DNA from: Rossellomorea vietnamensis
GTDB lineage: Bacteria; Bacillota; Bacilli; Bacillales; Bacillaceae_B
Reading direction: 5' to 3'
NCBI RefSeq assembly: GCF_008180415.1
Contig: NZ_VTEI01000001.1
Coordinates: 166,829-230,828, forward strand
DNA length: 64,000 nt
Shown here: piece after piece, positions 17,005 to 26,816 of the stretch
Position numbering within the stretch: the first letter of the stretch is position 1
Layout of the letters: the number at the start of each line of letters is the position of its first letter
Program-made: the position numbers and the translations under genes
The notes under the pieces: generated by a model
The model's input: only the letters and a program-made list of their open reading frames with translations
What the model was told of the DNA's origin: nothing
Database searches by the model: none

Positions 17005-17005
17005 A

Positions 17006-17686
17006 TTAGCGTCCCCCTTTAAAACTGGTTATATTTGGTCTAAGATGCTTCAAAACTTGCAATCTGTCAATCACGATTTGATTCGATTCATCTATGTAGG
17101 CACATTCCATTTCATGGCCTTCTTCTTTATCGAAATGATCAGGAGCCCTGTTCAGGCAATCCGCTATCCGAAGCTGTGACGGTGTCATTTGTGATGCGAC
17201 GATCACCGCTTCATTGCTGCCCGTGTATCCTGCATGTGCAATCCCTTTCAGTGCACCCATTACATAAAGGTTGCCTGCAGCTTTAACGGTGCCTCCCGGA
17301 TTGACGTCTCCTACAATTAGTAAATCGCCCGGAACTTCAATTACTTGTCCTGAACGGATGACACCGGCAATTGTATGGATTTCACTTTCTTCTTTCATCT
17401 TTAACGCTTCATCGTTCGTCACGACATTAGAGGTAATCTCCTGGACTGTTAAATTGCGTTTCTCACTTACAATCTCCTGGAGCTCCTCTTTCTGCCGTGA
17501 AGTCAAATATCTATTTCCAGCTTGTATTTTTACAGTTATCAGAGGAGTCCCCTCGCTCTGCCGGTATTGCGCAGACAGCTTGTCCTTCAATTCACTTTTC
17601 AGTTCCTCGAGTGAGCATTGATCATTCAAATGAAGGGTCAACCCATCTTTTGTACCTTTGATCATAACGTTTTGCCTTTTTTTCAT
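17006..17686 (-). CDS. minC: Septum-site inhibitor MinC
   Basis: Inhibits FtsZ assembly away from midcell, partnered with MinD. The N-terminal domain covers about residues 1-100. The C-terminal beta-helix covers about 105-210, with TIAGVIRSGQVIEVPGDLLI and GDVNPGGTVKAAGNLYVMGA, the turns that bind MinD. ATG 17686 is chosen because TGAGGTGA lies upstream and the result is 226 aa, the B. subtilis length. ATG 17713 lacks a Shine-Dalgarno sequence. Confidence 0.95.
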   Translation of the reverse strand: MKKRQNVMIKGTKDGLTLHLNDQCSLEELKSELKDKLSAQYRQSEGTPLITVKIQAGNRYLTSRQKEELQEIVSEKRNLTVQEITSNVVTNDEALKMKEESEIHTIAGVIRSGQVIEVPGDLLIVGDVNPGGTVKAAGNLYVMGALKGIAHAGYTGSNEAVIVASQMTPSQLRIADCLNRAPDHFDKEEGHEMECAYIDESNQIVIDRLQVLKHLRPNITSFKGGR

Positions 17687-17888
17687 GTCGGAATAATTCA
17701 CCTCAGTCATCATTTAATTCGACAAATGCATGCCTGTTTCCTTTTTTATAACGTGCTTTTTGAAAATTATTGAGGATGGGATGTGAGGTGAATGTAAATG
17801 TGCATCCTGCCATTCCACCCGGCTCCTTACCTGCTGAAACAGCTGTTGCAGCAAGCTCCAGAAACAGGCAGCGGCGAAAACAGCACAT

Positions 17889-18407
17889 TCAGTCTTCCAG
17901 TCTTTCTTTTTCAAGCTTCAAAAGCAGTTGTTTTAATGGATAAGAGACGATGATGATAAAAACAGCATTCAGAACAAGTGTCGGCCATAGGCGCAAATCG
18001 GCAAATGCTGCAATATCCCAATCCGTCTTACCTATCAGGAAATTGATTTCATAGACAATAAACTCAAGAAGTGACACATTCAGCAGGATTACTATACTGG
18101 TGACAATCCAATTGCTGTTTAATACTTTCATGATCCGGGATGTCAAAAAGGTGACAAATGGGAAAATGAACAAGTACACACCGAGTACCTCTGTATAAAA
18201 AGAATCATAGAGAAATCCGAAGATAAAGCCGTAAAGAACGGCGGTTGTATTATGATAATAGACGCTCATCAACAAGATGAAAATAATCAGGAAGTGAGGA
18301 ACCAGAACCCTGTCACTGCTGATTATATCCAATGGCAGGAAGGTGACGAAGACGCTGGAACCATAAAAACAAAGCAAGGCAATCAGCGGAAGGAGAAGTC
18401 TCTTCAT
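17889..18407 (-). CDS. mreD: Rod-shape protein MreD
   Basis: Integral membrane member of the elongasome, with five or so hydrophobic segments (LLLPLIALLCFYGSSVFVTF, VPHFLIIFILLMSVYY and others) and the conserved GFIFGFLYDSFYTEVLGVYL block near residue 60. The 172-aa length is typical. Its ATGA start overlaps the mreC stop by 4 bp. About 200 bp separate it from minC; that gap shows no credible gene. Confidence 0.95.
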   Translation of the reverse strand: MKRLLLPLIALLCFYGSSVFVTFLPLDIISSDRVLVPHFLIIFILLMSVYYHNTTAVLYGFIFGFLYDSFYTEVLGVYLFIFPFVTFLTSRIMKVLNSNWIVTSIVILLNVSLLEFIVYEINFLIGKTDWDIAAFADLRLWPTLVLNAVFIIIVSYPLKQLLLKLEKERLED

Positions 18408-19282
18408 TCCTCATCCTCCGCTTCTTCCGGCTCCTCCAGGTCGATGCTGACTTTGCTTCTGTCCACAACGATCACATGCTCGAGATGATATAAATCTGCC
18501 GTTGGTTCTACATAGGCTGTTTGGGTCAGCCCGTATTGATCAGACTCAATTTCCTTGACTTCGCCAATCGGCAGCCCTTTTGGAAACACTCCGCCGAGGC
18601 CGGAAGTGATCACCTTGGAGCCTTCTTCTACCTGCATATCATTAGGGATTCGCTTAACAAGAAGCTGATCCCTTTCCGTGTCATATCCTTCGATGGAGCC
18701 GATTACATTTTCTTCTCCCTGGATAAGGGCAGAAATTCGGTTGTTAGGATTTTTATTGCTGAGAAGCTCGATAGTTGATGAAAACTGCTTGACGCTTTTT
18801 ACTTTTCCTATTAACCCTTGGGCCGTGATGACCGCCATGTTGGATTGCACTCCCTGGACTTTTCCTTTATCAATCACAAGCAGATCTTCCCACTGCCCCG
18901 GGTTTCTGGCAATGACGGTTGCCTGGATGGGATCAAAGTCTCTCAGGTTTTCTTCCTTGCCGAGTATCTCGCGCAATTCATCATTATCTTTTTCAAGGTC
19001 TTTGACCATCGTTTCCAATTTCACAAGTTCTTCAAGCCTGGATTTCAGCTTTTGATTTTCGGTGTACGTATTTTGCAGATCATTTACATTTTCAAAGAAG
19101 CCTGCAACAGCTCCAACCGGTTTGGATACCAGCGACTGCCCAAATCCGACAATATCTCCTACAAACTGTTCCGGCCAGGAAATGTTATCCCTTTCACGAA
19201 CAGAATATCCTATCAATGCCACCAGCACGATGATGCTGACAAGGAGGATGATCAATCGTTTATTCAAAAAAAAGCGGGGCAT
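18404..19282 (-). CDS. mreC: Rod-shape protein MreC
   Basis: Bitopic membrane protein linking MreB to the wall-synthesis enzymes. A membrane anchor lies at about residues 6-25 (KRLIILLVSIIVLVALIGYS), a coiled coil at about 65-110 (NQKLKSRLEELVKLETMVKD), then the periplasm-facing beta-barrel domain (PIQATVIARNPGQWEDLLVI, SGLGGVFPKGLPIGEVKEIE) and an acidic tail. ATG 19282 has GAGGTG 6 nt upstream; the GTG three codons earlier lies inside that motif. Confidence 0.96.
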   Translation of the reverse strand: MPRFFLNKRLIILLVSIIVLVALIGYSVRERDNISWPEQFVGDIVGFGQSLVSKPVGAVAGFFENVNDLQNTYTENQKLKSRLEELVKLETMVKDLEKDNDELREILGKEENLRDFDPIQATVIARNPGQWEDLLVIDKGKVQGVQSNMAVITAQGLIGKVKSVKQFSSTIELLSNKNPNNRISALIQGEENVIGSIEGYDTERDQLLVKRIPNDMQVEEGSKVITSGLGGVFPKGLPIGEVKEIESDQYGLTQTAYVEPTADLYHLEHVIVVDRSKVSIDLEEPEEAEDEE

Positions 19283-19385
19283 GAAAGACACCTCTATCTT
19301 TTACACTTATTTTCTCTCCTGATGTAATCAAAATATAAACTCTTCTAGTACACTTCTTAATCTACCATTTTTCTTAAAAATGAAA

Positions 19386-19410
19386 AAGAGCCTTTTATGT
19401 AAAAGCTCAC
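19386..19410 (-). terminator. Hairpin between mreB and mreC
   Basis: GAGCTTTTA and TAAAAGGCTC form a stem followed by TTTTTC on the minus strand, about 100 nt after the mreB stop. It could set the ratio of mreB to mreCD transcripts. Confidence 0.65.
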
Positions 19411-19508
19411 AGAGTCGAAAAGGATACTTTTACCATTCACAGCAAACAAGAAGGGACTGCCCACTAAACCTTTCAATGAGTGCAGCCCCATCTGAATGTT
19501 AATCCATT

Positions 19509-20555
<1,047 letters not shown>

Positions 20556-20642
20556 CTATATAAGTTCTTTCCCTATATATCGAACTGAGCGTGCAAAAAG
20601 CATAAACAATATTATAGCTTAACCATTACAAAAAACAAAGCC

Positions 20643-21332
20643 TCATAAGTAGCCTTTTTCCTTTAAGCTGACATATTTCTTTTCACCGATGATCAAGTGG
20701 TCGAGAACGTCTATCCCTATGATTTTGCCGCATTCTACGAGCCTCTTCGTCACCTCTATGTCTTCCCTGCTCGGGGTAGGGTCCCCGGAAGGATGATTGT
20801 GTATGCAGATGATGGAAGCGGCGGACCTCCGAAACGCTTCCTTGAAGACTTCACGCGGATGAACGATAGAGGCATTGAGACTGCCGATAAAAATCGTCTG
20901 TTTATGAAGCACCTGATTCTTGGTATTGAGATAGAGACAGACGAAATGCTCCTGTGAAAGGAACCGCATATCATTCATCACATAATTAGCTCCATCTTCA
21001 GGTGAACGGATCGAATAACGGTCATCGAATGCAAGGTTGCTGATCCGGCGCCCGATTTCGACAGCCGCCATGATCTGCACTGCCTTAGCAAGACCAATTC
21101 CGTTAATTTCTGTAATTTCCTCAAGCGATGCTTCCTTCAACAGCCTGAACCCTTCGAATGTCGTCAGGACTCTGTTGGATAACTGGAGCACAGACTCAGA
21201 TTTGGTGCCTGTCCTTAAAATGATTGCCAGCAGTTCCTGATTCGACAGGCTTGCAGCACCGCTTTGGACCATTCGTTCCCTTGGCCGTTCGTCAGTTGGA
21301 TAATCCCTGATCATCAATTTTGTCTCTGTCAA
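20643..21332 (-). CDS. radC: RadC-family JAB/MPN domain protein
   Basis: DNA-repair-associated family whose biochemical role is unresolved. The N-terminal helix-hairpin-helix covers about residues 25-85 (LSNQELLAIILRTGT, INGIGLAKAVQIMA). The C-terminal JAB1/MPN metalloprotease-like domain has E near ASIVHPREVFKEAF and the metal motif CIHNHPSGDPTPSREDI near 170. TTG 21332 is preferred because GGAGG lies 11 nt upstream; TTG 21341 is only 2 nt from it, and ATG 21314 is an alternative. It lies between maf and mreB, the standard Bacillus order. Confidence 0.93.
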   Translation of the reverse strand: MTETKLMIRDYPTDERPRERMVQSGAASLSNQELLAIILRTGTKSESVLQLSNRVLTTFEGFRLLKEASLEEITEINGIGLAKAVQIMAAVEIGRRISNLAFDDRYSIRSPEDGANYVMNDMRFLSQEHFVCLYLNTKNQVLHKQTIFIGSLNASIVHPREVFKEAFRRSAASIICIHNHPSGDPTPSREDIEVTKRLVECGKIIGIDVLDHLIIGEKKYVSLKEKGYL

Positions 21333-21387
21333 ATGATTCAATACCTCCTAATTATAACGCATAGGAGGAAAAAGAGAGGAAATATGC

Positions 21388-21963
21388 TTATGGGTGAAAA
21401 CCCATTTCTTTCAAGCTGCGGTATACCTGGGAAATCGGCAGACCGACAACGGAGAAGTAATCACCCCGGATCTCTTTCACCAGGAAGGCACCCAGGCCCT
21501 GGATGCCATACCCTCCTGCCTTATCGAGTGGTTCACCGGAAGCTGCATAAGTATCTATTTCCTCTTCTGTCAGCTCCCAAAACGTTACATCTGTTTTTTT
21601 ATAAAACATTTTTTCCTGTTCATCTTTTACAATGGCTACGCCTGTATAGACGGAGTGAGTACTGCCGGACAGTTTTCTTAACATTTCCTTGGCATGGCTG
21701 GAATCCTCTGGTTTTCCCAGGATAGCCCCATCGTGGACTACTACAGTGTCCGAGCCGATAACAAAGGCCCCTGGATGGCCTGCCGCCACAGAGGCTGCTT
21801 TTCGTTTACTCAGTTCCATAACGACTTCGTCCGGCTGAAGGTCTTGCGGGAAAGTTTCATCAGCGTGGCTGACTTCAATAGAAAAAGAAAGTTGGATTTG
21901 TTGTAGAAGTTCTTTTCTGCGGGGAGAACCTGAAGCTAAAATGAGGTTTGACAATTCATACAC
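21388..21963 (-). CDS. maf: Maf nucleotide pyrophosphatase
   Basis: House-cleaning nucleoside triphosphate pyrophosphatase acting on dTTP, UTP and modified pyrimidines; overexpression blocks septation in B. subtilis. The 191-aa protein has the Maf signature ASGSPRRKELLQQI near residue 10, the SHADETFP block near 33, GSDTVVVHDGAILGKP near 69 and GYGIQGLGAFLVKEIRGDYF near 148. ATG 21963 follows AAAGGTGT. The next gene upstream is spoIIB. Confidence 0.97.
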   Translation of the reverse strand: MYELSNLILASGSPRRKELLQQIQLSFSIEVSHADETFPQDLQPDEVVMELSKRKAASVAAGHPGAFVIGSDTVVVHDGAILGKPEDSSHAKEMLRKLSGSTHSVYTGVAIVKDEQEKMFYKKTDVTFWELTEEEIDTYAASGEPLDKAGGYGIQGLGAFLVKEIRGDYFSVVGLPISQVYRSLKEMGFHP

Positions 21964-22079
21964 CTTTCCCTTCTTCCGTTTGATTGGGAGATACTAGTTC
22001 ATCGTACCAAATACTTGTCTCAATCACAACTAATAACCGAAGAGTTTGGAGGGACTTAAATGGTGTCGCTGACAAATAA

Positions 22080-22113
22080 AAAGCAGAACTCCTATAATAA
22101 GGATTCCTGCTAT
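22080..22113. terminator. Terminator in the maf-spoIIB gap
   Basis: AGCAG...TCCTTAT pairs with ATAGGA...CTGCT and is flanked by T-rich runs on both strands. It probably terminates spoIIB. The rest of the 440-bp gap (21964-22401) shows no convincing gene on either strand. Confidence 0.6.
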
Positions 22114-22401
22114 GATTTTTATTTTTGCGTTCATGGTTATAGGCCTTCAATTAATGTGCTTTATCAGACATGTTTATCCGCTTGGTAATATTCTAGGTGC
22201 TTATATATTTATAGAACCAGCGCTATGTTTCTCAGCGGCACCTTTTTCTGTATCAAAAAAAGCAGAGGACAAATCCTTTAACGGGTTGCCCTCCAGTTTT
22301 TATACCATTACTTTTTCCTCGTTAATCCATCTCGTATTTTTGCTTCAGCTCTGCCACTTTATTATATATTTCCCGGAAAATATCCATTATACGAGATAAG
22401 G

Positions 22402-23397
22402 TTACAAATTATGATAGGCCTCCAGGTAATTAAGAAGAGATTGTTGGGATGCAACCAGCTTGGTGAGTTCGGAAGAAGACTTGTACTCCTGCAGGTTAAG
22501 AGCAGCTGCCTCCAGTCTTTCTTTTAACCCTTTCATGCTTTCGCCCGTCTTGATGGCTGTGATGTCTTTCAGGAGCGTATTGATTTCAGCAAGTTTTTCA
22601 TCATTTACACTTCCTGTAGTATACGCACTTGTACTTTCGGCAGCTAATGCAGTATAAAGGGATGCAGACTTTTCAAGAAAGTCAGCGTCAGCTTTCGACC
22701 CTTCTATTTTCTTTTCCGAAAGGACAATTTCCTTGGCATACACTTCGACGTTTTGCTCAGTCAGCTTTTTTCCCATGGACTTGGCCGATTCCAAATCCCC
22801 TGAGGTTCCAAGGAAAAGGTACTGATTACCTTCCATCTCCATCAGCATGACCGGTAGTCCCTTCGCTTCAAGAGATGCTTTCATGGCATTTGCCGAGTCA
22901 GCAGTGGAAAACACACCTCCCTGTAAAACTGAGGTATTCAAACTCTTCATTGAAATACTTCCTCCGCCTGCAGAAGGAGCAGCCGCTTCACCTGTATTTG
23001 CACTTCCTGGTTCCTGAAGCTTGATGGCAGGTGCAGACTGCTCTCCTTCCGTGATTACATTAAGAATAATGAAGCCAAAAATAAGCGAAATGGCTACTGC
23101 ACCTACCAGCGTATAGATAATACGGGCAATTCCCGGAGTAATTCCGCCTCCGCTGAAAGTCCTTTTTCCTTTTTTCTTATTCTTTTGGACATAGTTGATT
23201 TTCTTGAACTCTTTAGGGACCGGATCTTCATCGGGCAGAACCCATTCAAAGGAATCATCTTCTGCCCGTTCTTCCGCAGCTGCAGATTCCTGTTCTCCTA
23301 AATTCCAATTATGTACAGGAAGATCTTCCTGGAAATCTTTTTTATCGCCATTGATTTTGATCGTGATGCCGGCATTTTTCTTTTCCCGCTTGTCCAC
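22402..23397 (-). CDS. spoIIB: Stage II sporulation protein SpoIIB (SPOR domain)
   Basis: Helps localise the engulfment machinery and thin septal peptidoglycan during sporulation. It has a charged cytoplasmic N-terminus to about residue 105 (KKNKKKGKRTFSGGG), one membrane segment at about 107-130 (ARIIYTLVGAVAISLIFGFI), a linker, then a SPOR-like domain at about 165-235 (SVLQGGVFSTADSANAMKAS, LFLGTSGDLESAKSMGKKLT). GTG 23397 is chosen: AAGGAGGGGG lies 6 nt upstream and the product is 331 aa, essentially the B. subtilis length. It sits upstream of maf as in B. subtilis, where comC would be the next gene. Confidence 0.92.
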   Translation of the reverse strand: MDKREKKNAGITIKINGDKKDFQEDLPVHNWNLGEQESAAAEERAEDDSFEWVLPDEDPVPKEFKKINYVQKNKKKGKRTFSGGGITPGIARIIYTLVGAVAISLIFGFIILNVITEGEQSAPAIKLQEPGSANTGEAAAPSAGGGSISMKSLNTSVLQGGVFSTADSANAMKASLEAKGLPVMLMEMEGNQYLFLGTSGDLESAKSMGKKLTEQNVEVYAKEIVLSEKKIEGSKADADFLEKSASLYTALAAESTSAYTTGSVNDEKLAEINTLLKDITAIKTGESMKGLKERLEAAALNLQEYKSSSELTKLVASQQSLLNYLEAYHNL

Positions 23398-23444
23398 TTT
23401 TGACCCCCTCCTTTTTGTCGTTTTTTTCATGCTATCACAGCGCA

Positions 23445-23480
23445 TAAAAAAAAGAACAAGACTTTTGTCGTCTTGTTCAA
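23445..23480 (-). terminator. Terminator at the end of the pilus operon
   Basis: GAACAAGAC and GTCTTGTTC form a perfect 9-bp stem followed by TTTTTTTT on the minus strand. It lies between the last pilin gene and spoIIB and isolates the sporulation gene from pilus transcription. Confidence 0.92.
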
Positions 23481-23538
23481 AGAGGTTTTCGTCAAATTTT
23501 TTAACTGGCTCAATCTGCGCAGCTGAAGCGGAAATAGT

Positions 23539-23913
23539 ATTGGATTTCCGCTACAGGTGTGCGACTCCGCGGGGCGGGCGGTGAGCCTCCTCAGCTTCGC
23601 CTGTGTAAAAAGTGGAAGCGCCCTGCTCAGGCCCGTCAGGCAAATGTTCCAAAGCGAAAAAAAGGCGGTCTTTCCTTTTATTCGCTTTGGGTTATTTGAC
23701 CCCGAGGGACTGGGCGCTGCAACTGAATTGGGGGTCTCACCTGTCACCAAAAGTGGAAGCACCTTGGTCAGCCCCGACAGGCAAATGTTCTCAAGAGAAA
23801 AAAGGCGAACTTCCTTTTTTTCTCTTGGGGTTATTTGACCCCGAGGGGCTAGGTGCTGGAACTAGACGCCCGCTAGTCCCGCAGGAGGTCGCCCACCTTC
23901 CGCTCCAATCCCT
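23539..23913 (+). repeat. Composite repeat: palindromic element carrying two nested structured elements
   Basis: A left arm (GGATTTCCGCTACAGG ... GCCTCCTCAGCTTCGCCTG) is followed by one GCGCC-type structured element (23606-23730), a short middle piece (GGGGTCTCACCTGTC), a second structured element (23748-23866) and a right arm (CCCGCAGGAGGTC ... CTTCCGCTCCAATCC). The same five-part order recurs at 55.16-55.54 kb. In the second nested element both closing-stem arms are altered together (GCACC with GGTGC). Confidence 0.85.
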
Positions 23914-23967
23914 CTAAGAGAGCATTCATAAAAAGTCTAAAAATAACAATCTCTTAGAAACAGCTTT

Positions 23968-24408
23968 TCAATTGGATGATATCAGGTCTTCATTTATATC
24001 TTTCATTAGGACGGGCGTATAGTCTTCTCCGTCAATTCCGCACAGCTTTTTAGTTTCACCGATGAAGCAGATGGATTCGATTGTTTCTTTGGTTACCATG
24101 ACAAATGATTTGTTTGTACCAGGATCCAGCGTTTTATTGGTAAACGGATCCCGAATCTTTTCAATCATATTGTTTTCATAGAGTGTTTTGTAAGAGATTT
24201 CGGTGAGTTCATTATCATGCAGCAGGGATTCTTTTGCATACAAGGTTGCTGCATCTTTTAAAGTATGGGCGTTGGCTACAAATGCCTGATGCTTTGATTT
24301 TTCTATAATTTGGCCGATGGCGAGGACAGCGATCATCCCGATGATCCCCATGATGACAATTACCGCGAGCAGCTCGACCAACGTCAATCCTTTTTGATTC
24401 AGTTTCAC
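23968..24408 (-). CDS. Type IV pilin-like protein, second pilin of the locus
   Basis: Prepilin with a short basic leader (MKLNQKG) cut before LTLVELLAVIVIMGIIGMIA, with Glu at mature position 5, followed by the amphipathic alpha-1 helix. The C-terminal part has two cysteines 10 residues apart (ESICFIGETKKLCG), likely a disulfide-closed D-region as in many T4a pilins. At 146 aa it is shorter than the main pilin. It is the distal gene of the pilO end of the operon, 28 bp after pilO. It may be a minor or alternative major pilin. Confidence 0.88.
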   Translation of the reverse strand: MKLNQKGLTLVELLAVIVIMGIIGMIAVLAIGQIIEKSKHQAFVANAHTLKDAATLYAKESLLHDNELTEISYKTLYENNMIEKIRDPFTNKTLDPGTNKSFVMVTKETIESICFIGETKKLCGIDGEDYTPVLMKDINEDLISSN

Positions 24409-24436
24409 TATATCCAGCCCCTTTGCAGGCTATCTT

Positions 24437-25222
24437 TTATTCGTCGTCTTCCTCTTCCAAATCACCGTAAGAACTGAAAGGATTCACCTTATTCGCTGGA
24501 GGCGGGGATTTCAGTCCAGGCATCTCTTCTATTAATTGAATCAAGTCGGGCAGGTAGAAAGCAGCTACCACAAGTTTGTAGCTGACTTTATCGTAACTGT
24601 CTCCCTGAGATGTCGATTCTTCCGGACCTTCAAAAGCGACCTGTTCAATTTCTGTGATTCTATCAAGATCTTCAAGCACTTCGAGGAATCTTTCCATTTC
24701 GAAATAGCTGGGAGATTCTACTGACAGGGTCGCGCTGATTTTCTTCAACCCCTGAGGGAGAAGTTCCTGCGTCTGGGCTTCCTTATCCACTTCAGTCTCT
24801 GCTTCTCCATCGGTACTTTCATCGCCTTGGGCAGAAGAAATATTCTCTATGTCTTCTTCGGCGCTTTGTGATGTCAGAGGAAGAGTCACATCTCCCTCTG
24901 CAAACTGGATGCTTGATACGAAGCTGTCAGAAATGGTTTCCGCTTTTTCCAAATCAAGCAGTAGTTTTTCTGTCATAGGTTTGACAGGAACTTTTTTCTG
25001 AAGAGAAATAGAACTTTCAAAAGTTTCCTGCTCGATATTGCTTGTCTTTTCTTGGAGCAGGGAAATCAGTTTCTCTTCTGTTTCCAGTTCCTGCTCACGA
25101 AGGCCGATTTCCTTTTGAACCGGATTATACAGCAGGAAATAAACTCCTGTTAAAATAAGGATTCCAAGCAGTAAAGAACCGGCGATAAGGAGCCACTCTC
25201 TTTTATCAAATTGGAGGTTCAT
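24437..25222 (-). CDS. pilO: PilO-like pilus alignment protein
   Basis: The third subunit of the PilMNO inner-membrane alignment complex, recognised by position and architecture. It has a membrane segment at about residues 12-32 (LIAGSLLLGILILTGVYFLL), a coiled coil at about 35-75 (IGLREQELETEEKLISLLQE), and a C-terminal ferredoxin-like region about 160-240 (LSVESPSYFEMERFLEVLED). An unusual acidic Ser/Glu linker occupies about 105-150. The 261-aa length is near the family norm. Its start overlaps the pilN stop by 1 bp. Sequence similarity is weak, so the call leans on gene order. Confidence 0.82.
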   Translation of the reverse strand: MNLQFDKREWLLIAGSLLLGILILTGVYFLLYNPVQKEIGLREQELETEEKLISLLQEKTSNIEQETFESSISLQKKVPVKPMTEKLLLDLEKAETISDSFVSSIQFAEGDVTLPLTSQSAEEDIENISSAQGDESTDGEAETEVDKEAQTQELLPQGLKKISATLSVESPSYFEMERFLEVLEDLDRITEIEQVAFEGPEESTSQGDSYDKVSYKLVVAAFYLPDLIQLIEEMPGLKSPPPANKVNPFSSYGDLEEEDDE

Positions 25223-25836
25223 TATTCATCCCCTCCTTCATTATCAGCTTGAAGTTCATTTTTGATGACAGCCTGGTTGAGGGAGATTTCGTACTGCCCC
25301 AGGTACCTCGGCATGACTTTATCTTCAGGAAGTACAATGGTGTCCCCTGCTGTTTCACCTTGCGATGTTTCAACAGATGTCAGCTTTGCTTCCCCTATCC
25401 ACTTTGAACTTTTTAGATCGTTAAGGAAGTAGGCTGCCTGTCTGCTCGTATCAAACTGGACGTTGAGGTTGATCATACCTTCTTCCGTGTAATTGAACGA
25501 CTTGAAGAAACCTCTCTCAGGCAGCAGGGCCGTAAGATGCTCAAGAACCGGCACCGTATCTATCGGATACTCTTCCGCCCACTGTACGGCCGTTTGAAGC
25601 TCCTGCAGACCATCGGAGGATTGAATGCTGTTCATGGCAGTTTCCTGCTGAAGGCGAAATTCTTTCTTCATATCAAGTTCTGTAGTCAGATTCTCTAATT
25701 TTTGCTGAGACAGATTCGTATGAATAAGCAGGAATGCCGTCCCGATGATCGTCAAGGCAATAGAAGCAATCGCAATATAAACCGGAAACCTGCGCTTTCG
25801 TTCTTTCTGTGGAAGTAAATTGATATCAATCAGCAT
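25222..25836 (-). CDS. pilN: PilN-like pilus alignment protein
   Basis: Inner-membrane partner of PilM and PilO. The N-terminal INLLP motif (MLIDINLLPQKE), which docks in PilM in characterised systems, is intact. A membrane helix follows at about residues 18-38 (VYIAIASIALTIIGTAFLLI), then a coiled coil and a ferredoxin-like domain (YTEEGMINLNVQFDTSRQAA). ATG 25836 is chosen, overlapping the pilM TGA by 1 base with AGAGG 7 nt upstream. The product is 204 aa. Confidence 0.9.
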   Translation of the reverse strand: MLIDINLLPQKERKRRFPVYIAIASIALTIIGTAFLLIHTNLSQQKLENLTTELDMKKEFRLQQETAMNSIQSSDGLQELQTAVQWAEEYPIDTVPVLEHLTALLPERGFFKSFNYTEEGMINLNVQFDTSRQAAYFLNDLKSSKWIGEAKLTSVETSQGETAGDTIVLPEDKVMPRYLGQYEISLNQAVIKNELQADNEGGDE

Positions 25837-26798
25837 CACAGCACCTCTTTCAGCGCAAGACCGACAGCCAGGTCATAATAACCCGGAACTGACTGACCTT
25901 TGCTATCCAGCATGGAATTCTGTGGTGCTCTATGTACAGCTGCGCTCAGTCTTTCTGTTAAACTCCGATAAATTTCGTTGAGATAGGGATGGTCTCCAGT
26001 CAGAATGACATTGTTCACGTTGACCTCTCCCTTATTCAATGAGTATTTATAAAAACTGAAGACTTTCTCAATCTCTTTGAACGTATCTTCCAAATAAAAT
26101 ATCCCTCCGCGATCAAGGTCCGGAGATGAATCCGGAAAATCGGCATCACCCTGGAAGGAAATCGGCCTGAGAAAGATCGGCTGATTCCTATGGAAAATGG
26201 AAATGGTCAAAAGTTTTTCATCAAACTGAAGAATCATTTCGTGGTCGGCACTTCTCACCATATCATTGTGATAAAAGAATCTGTAGAGAGCTAATGGTGA
26301 AATATCAGCAGCCACCGGCTTCAGCTTCACTTCATCAAGAATATCTCTGTAGGAATGGATGACTTCTTCAGGGGAAGCCACCAGCAGGATCTCCTGCTTA
26401 TCGTCTTTCTCCCCAAGCCTTACGACATCGAATAGGGGATCTTCGAAAGGAAGGTGAATGCTTGTGCCGATCTCCATGAACAGATAGCCCTTCAATTCAT
26501 CCTCTGCGATATCGGCTGGAACAAGTACTCTTTTAACAATGATGGATGTACTGGGAACTATGAACCGGACCTGCCGCTTCTTGATTCCCCAGTCATAAAT
26601 ACACTCCTCCAGGATCATGGCAAGGGTGTCATATTCAATGATCTTTCCATCTGTAATGACGCCTTGAGGAAGAAGCTTCTCTCCATAGTTCTGCACGATC
26701 AGCGGAGATCCCATCTTCAAATCTGCGTACCGGATTGCTGTATCAGTGATGACAAGATTCGCTATTCTATTGTTATTTCCAAACAATCCAAAGTTCAT
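25836..26798 (-). CDS. pilM: PilM, actin-like pilus alignment protein
   Basis: Cytoplasmic FtsA-like ATPase-fold protein that binds the PilN INLLP peptide and couples the platform to the motors. The N-terminus (RIANLVITDTAIRYADLK) and the segment RFIVPSTSIIVKRVLVPADI followed by GYLFMEIGTSIHLPFEDPLF are typical of the PilM SHS2/actin fold. The 320-aa length is slightly short. It has AAAGGGG 9 nt before ATG and lies between the prepilin peptidase and pilN in the order M-N-O. Confidence 0.9.
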   Translation of the reverse strand: MNFGLFGNNNRIANLVITDTAIRYADLKMGSPLIVQNYGEKLLPQGVITDGKIIEYDTLAMILEECIYDWGIKKRQVRFIVPSTSIIVKRVLVPADIAEDELKGYLFMEIGTSIHLPFEDPLFDVVRLGEKDDKQEILLVASPEEVIHSYRDILDEVKLKPVAADISPLALYRFFYHNDMVRSADHEMILQFDEKLLTISIFHRNQPIFLRPISFQGDADFPDSSPDLDRGGIFYLEDTFKEIEKVFSFYKYSLNKGEVNVNNVILTGDHPYLNEIYRSLTERLSAAVHRAPQNSMLDSKGQSVPGYYDLAVGLALKEVL

Positions 26799-26816
26799 TG
26801 AATATAACCCCTTTAC

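Noticed and set aside
17703-17914. Two overlapping 61-66-aa minus-strand frames between mreD and minC
   Set aside because: No RBS and no resemblance to any Min or Mre component; treated as an ordinary gap.
22112-22399. 95-aa hydrophobic plus-strand frame, and a 21-aa minus-strand frame (MDIFREIYNKVAELKQKYEMD type) after spoIIB
   Set aside because: Neither has a Shine-Dalgarno sequence or recognisable family; the plus frame starts at the edge of a terminator.
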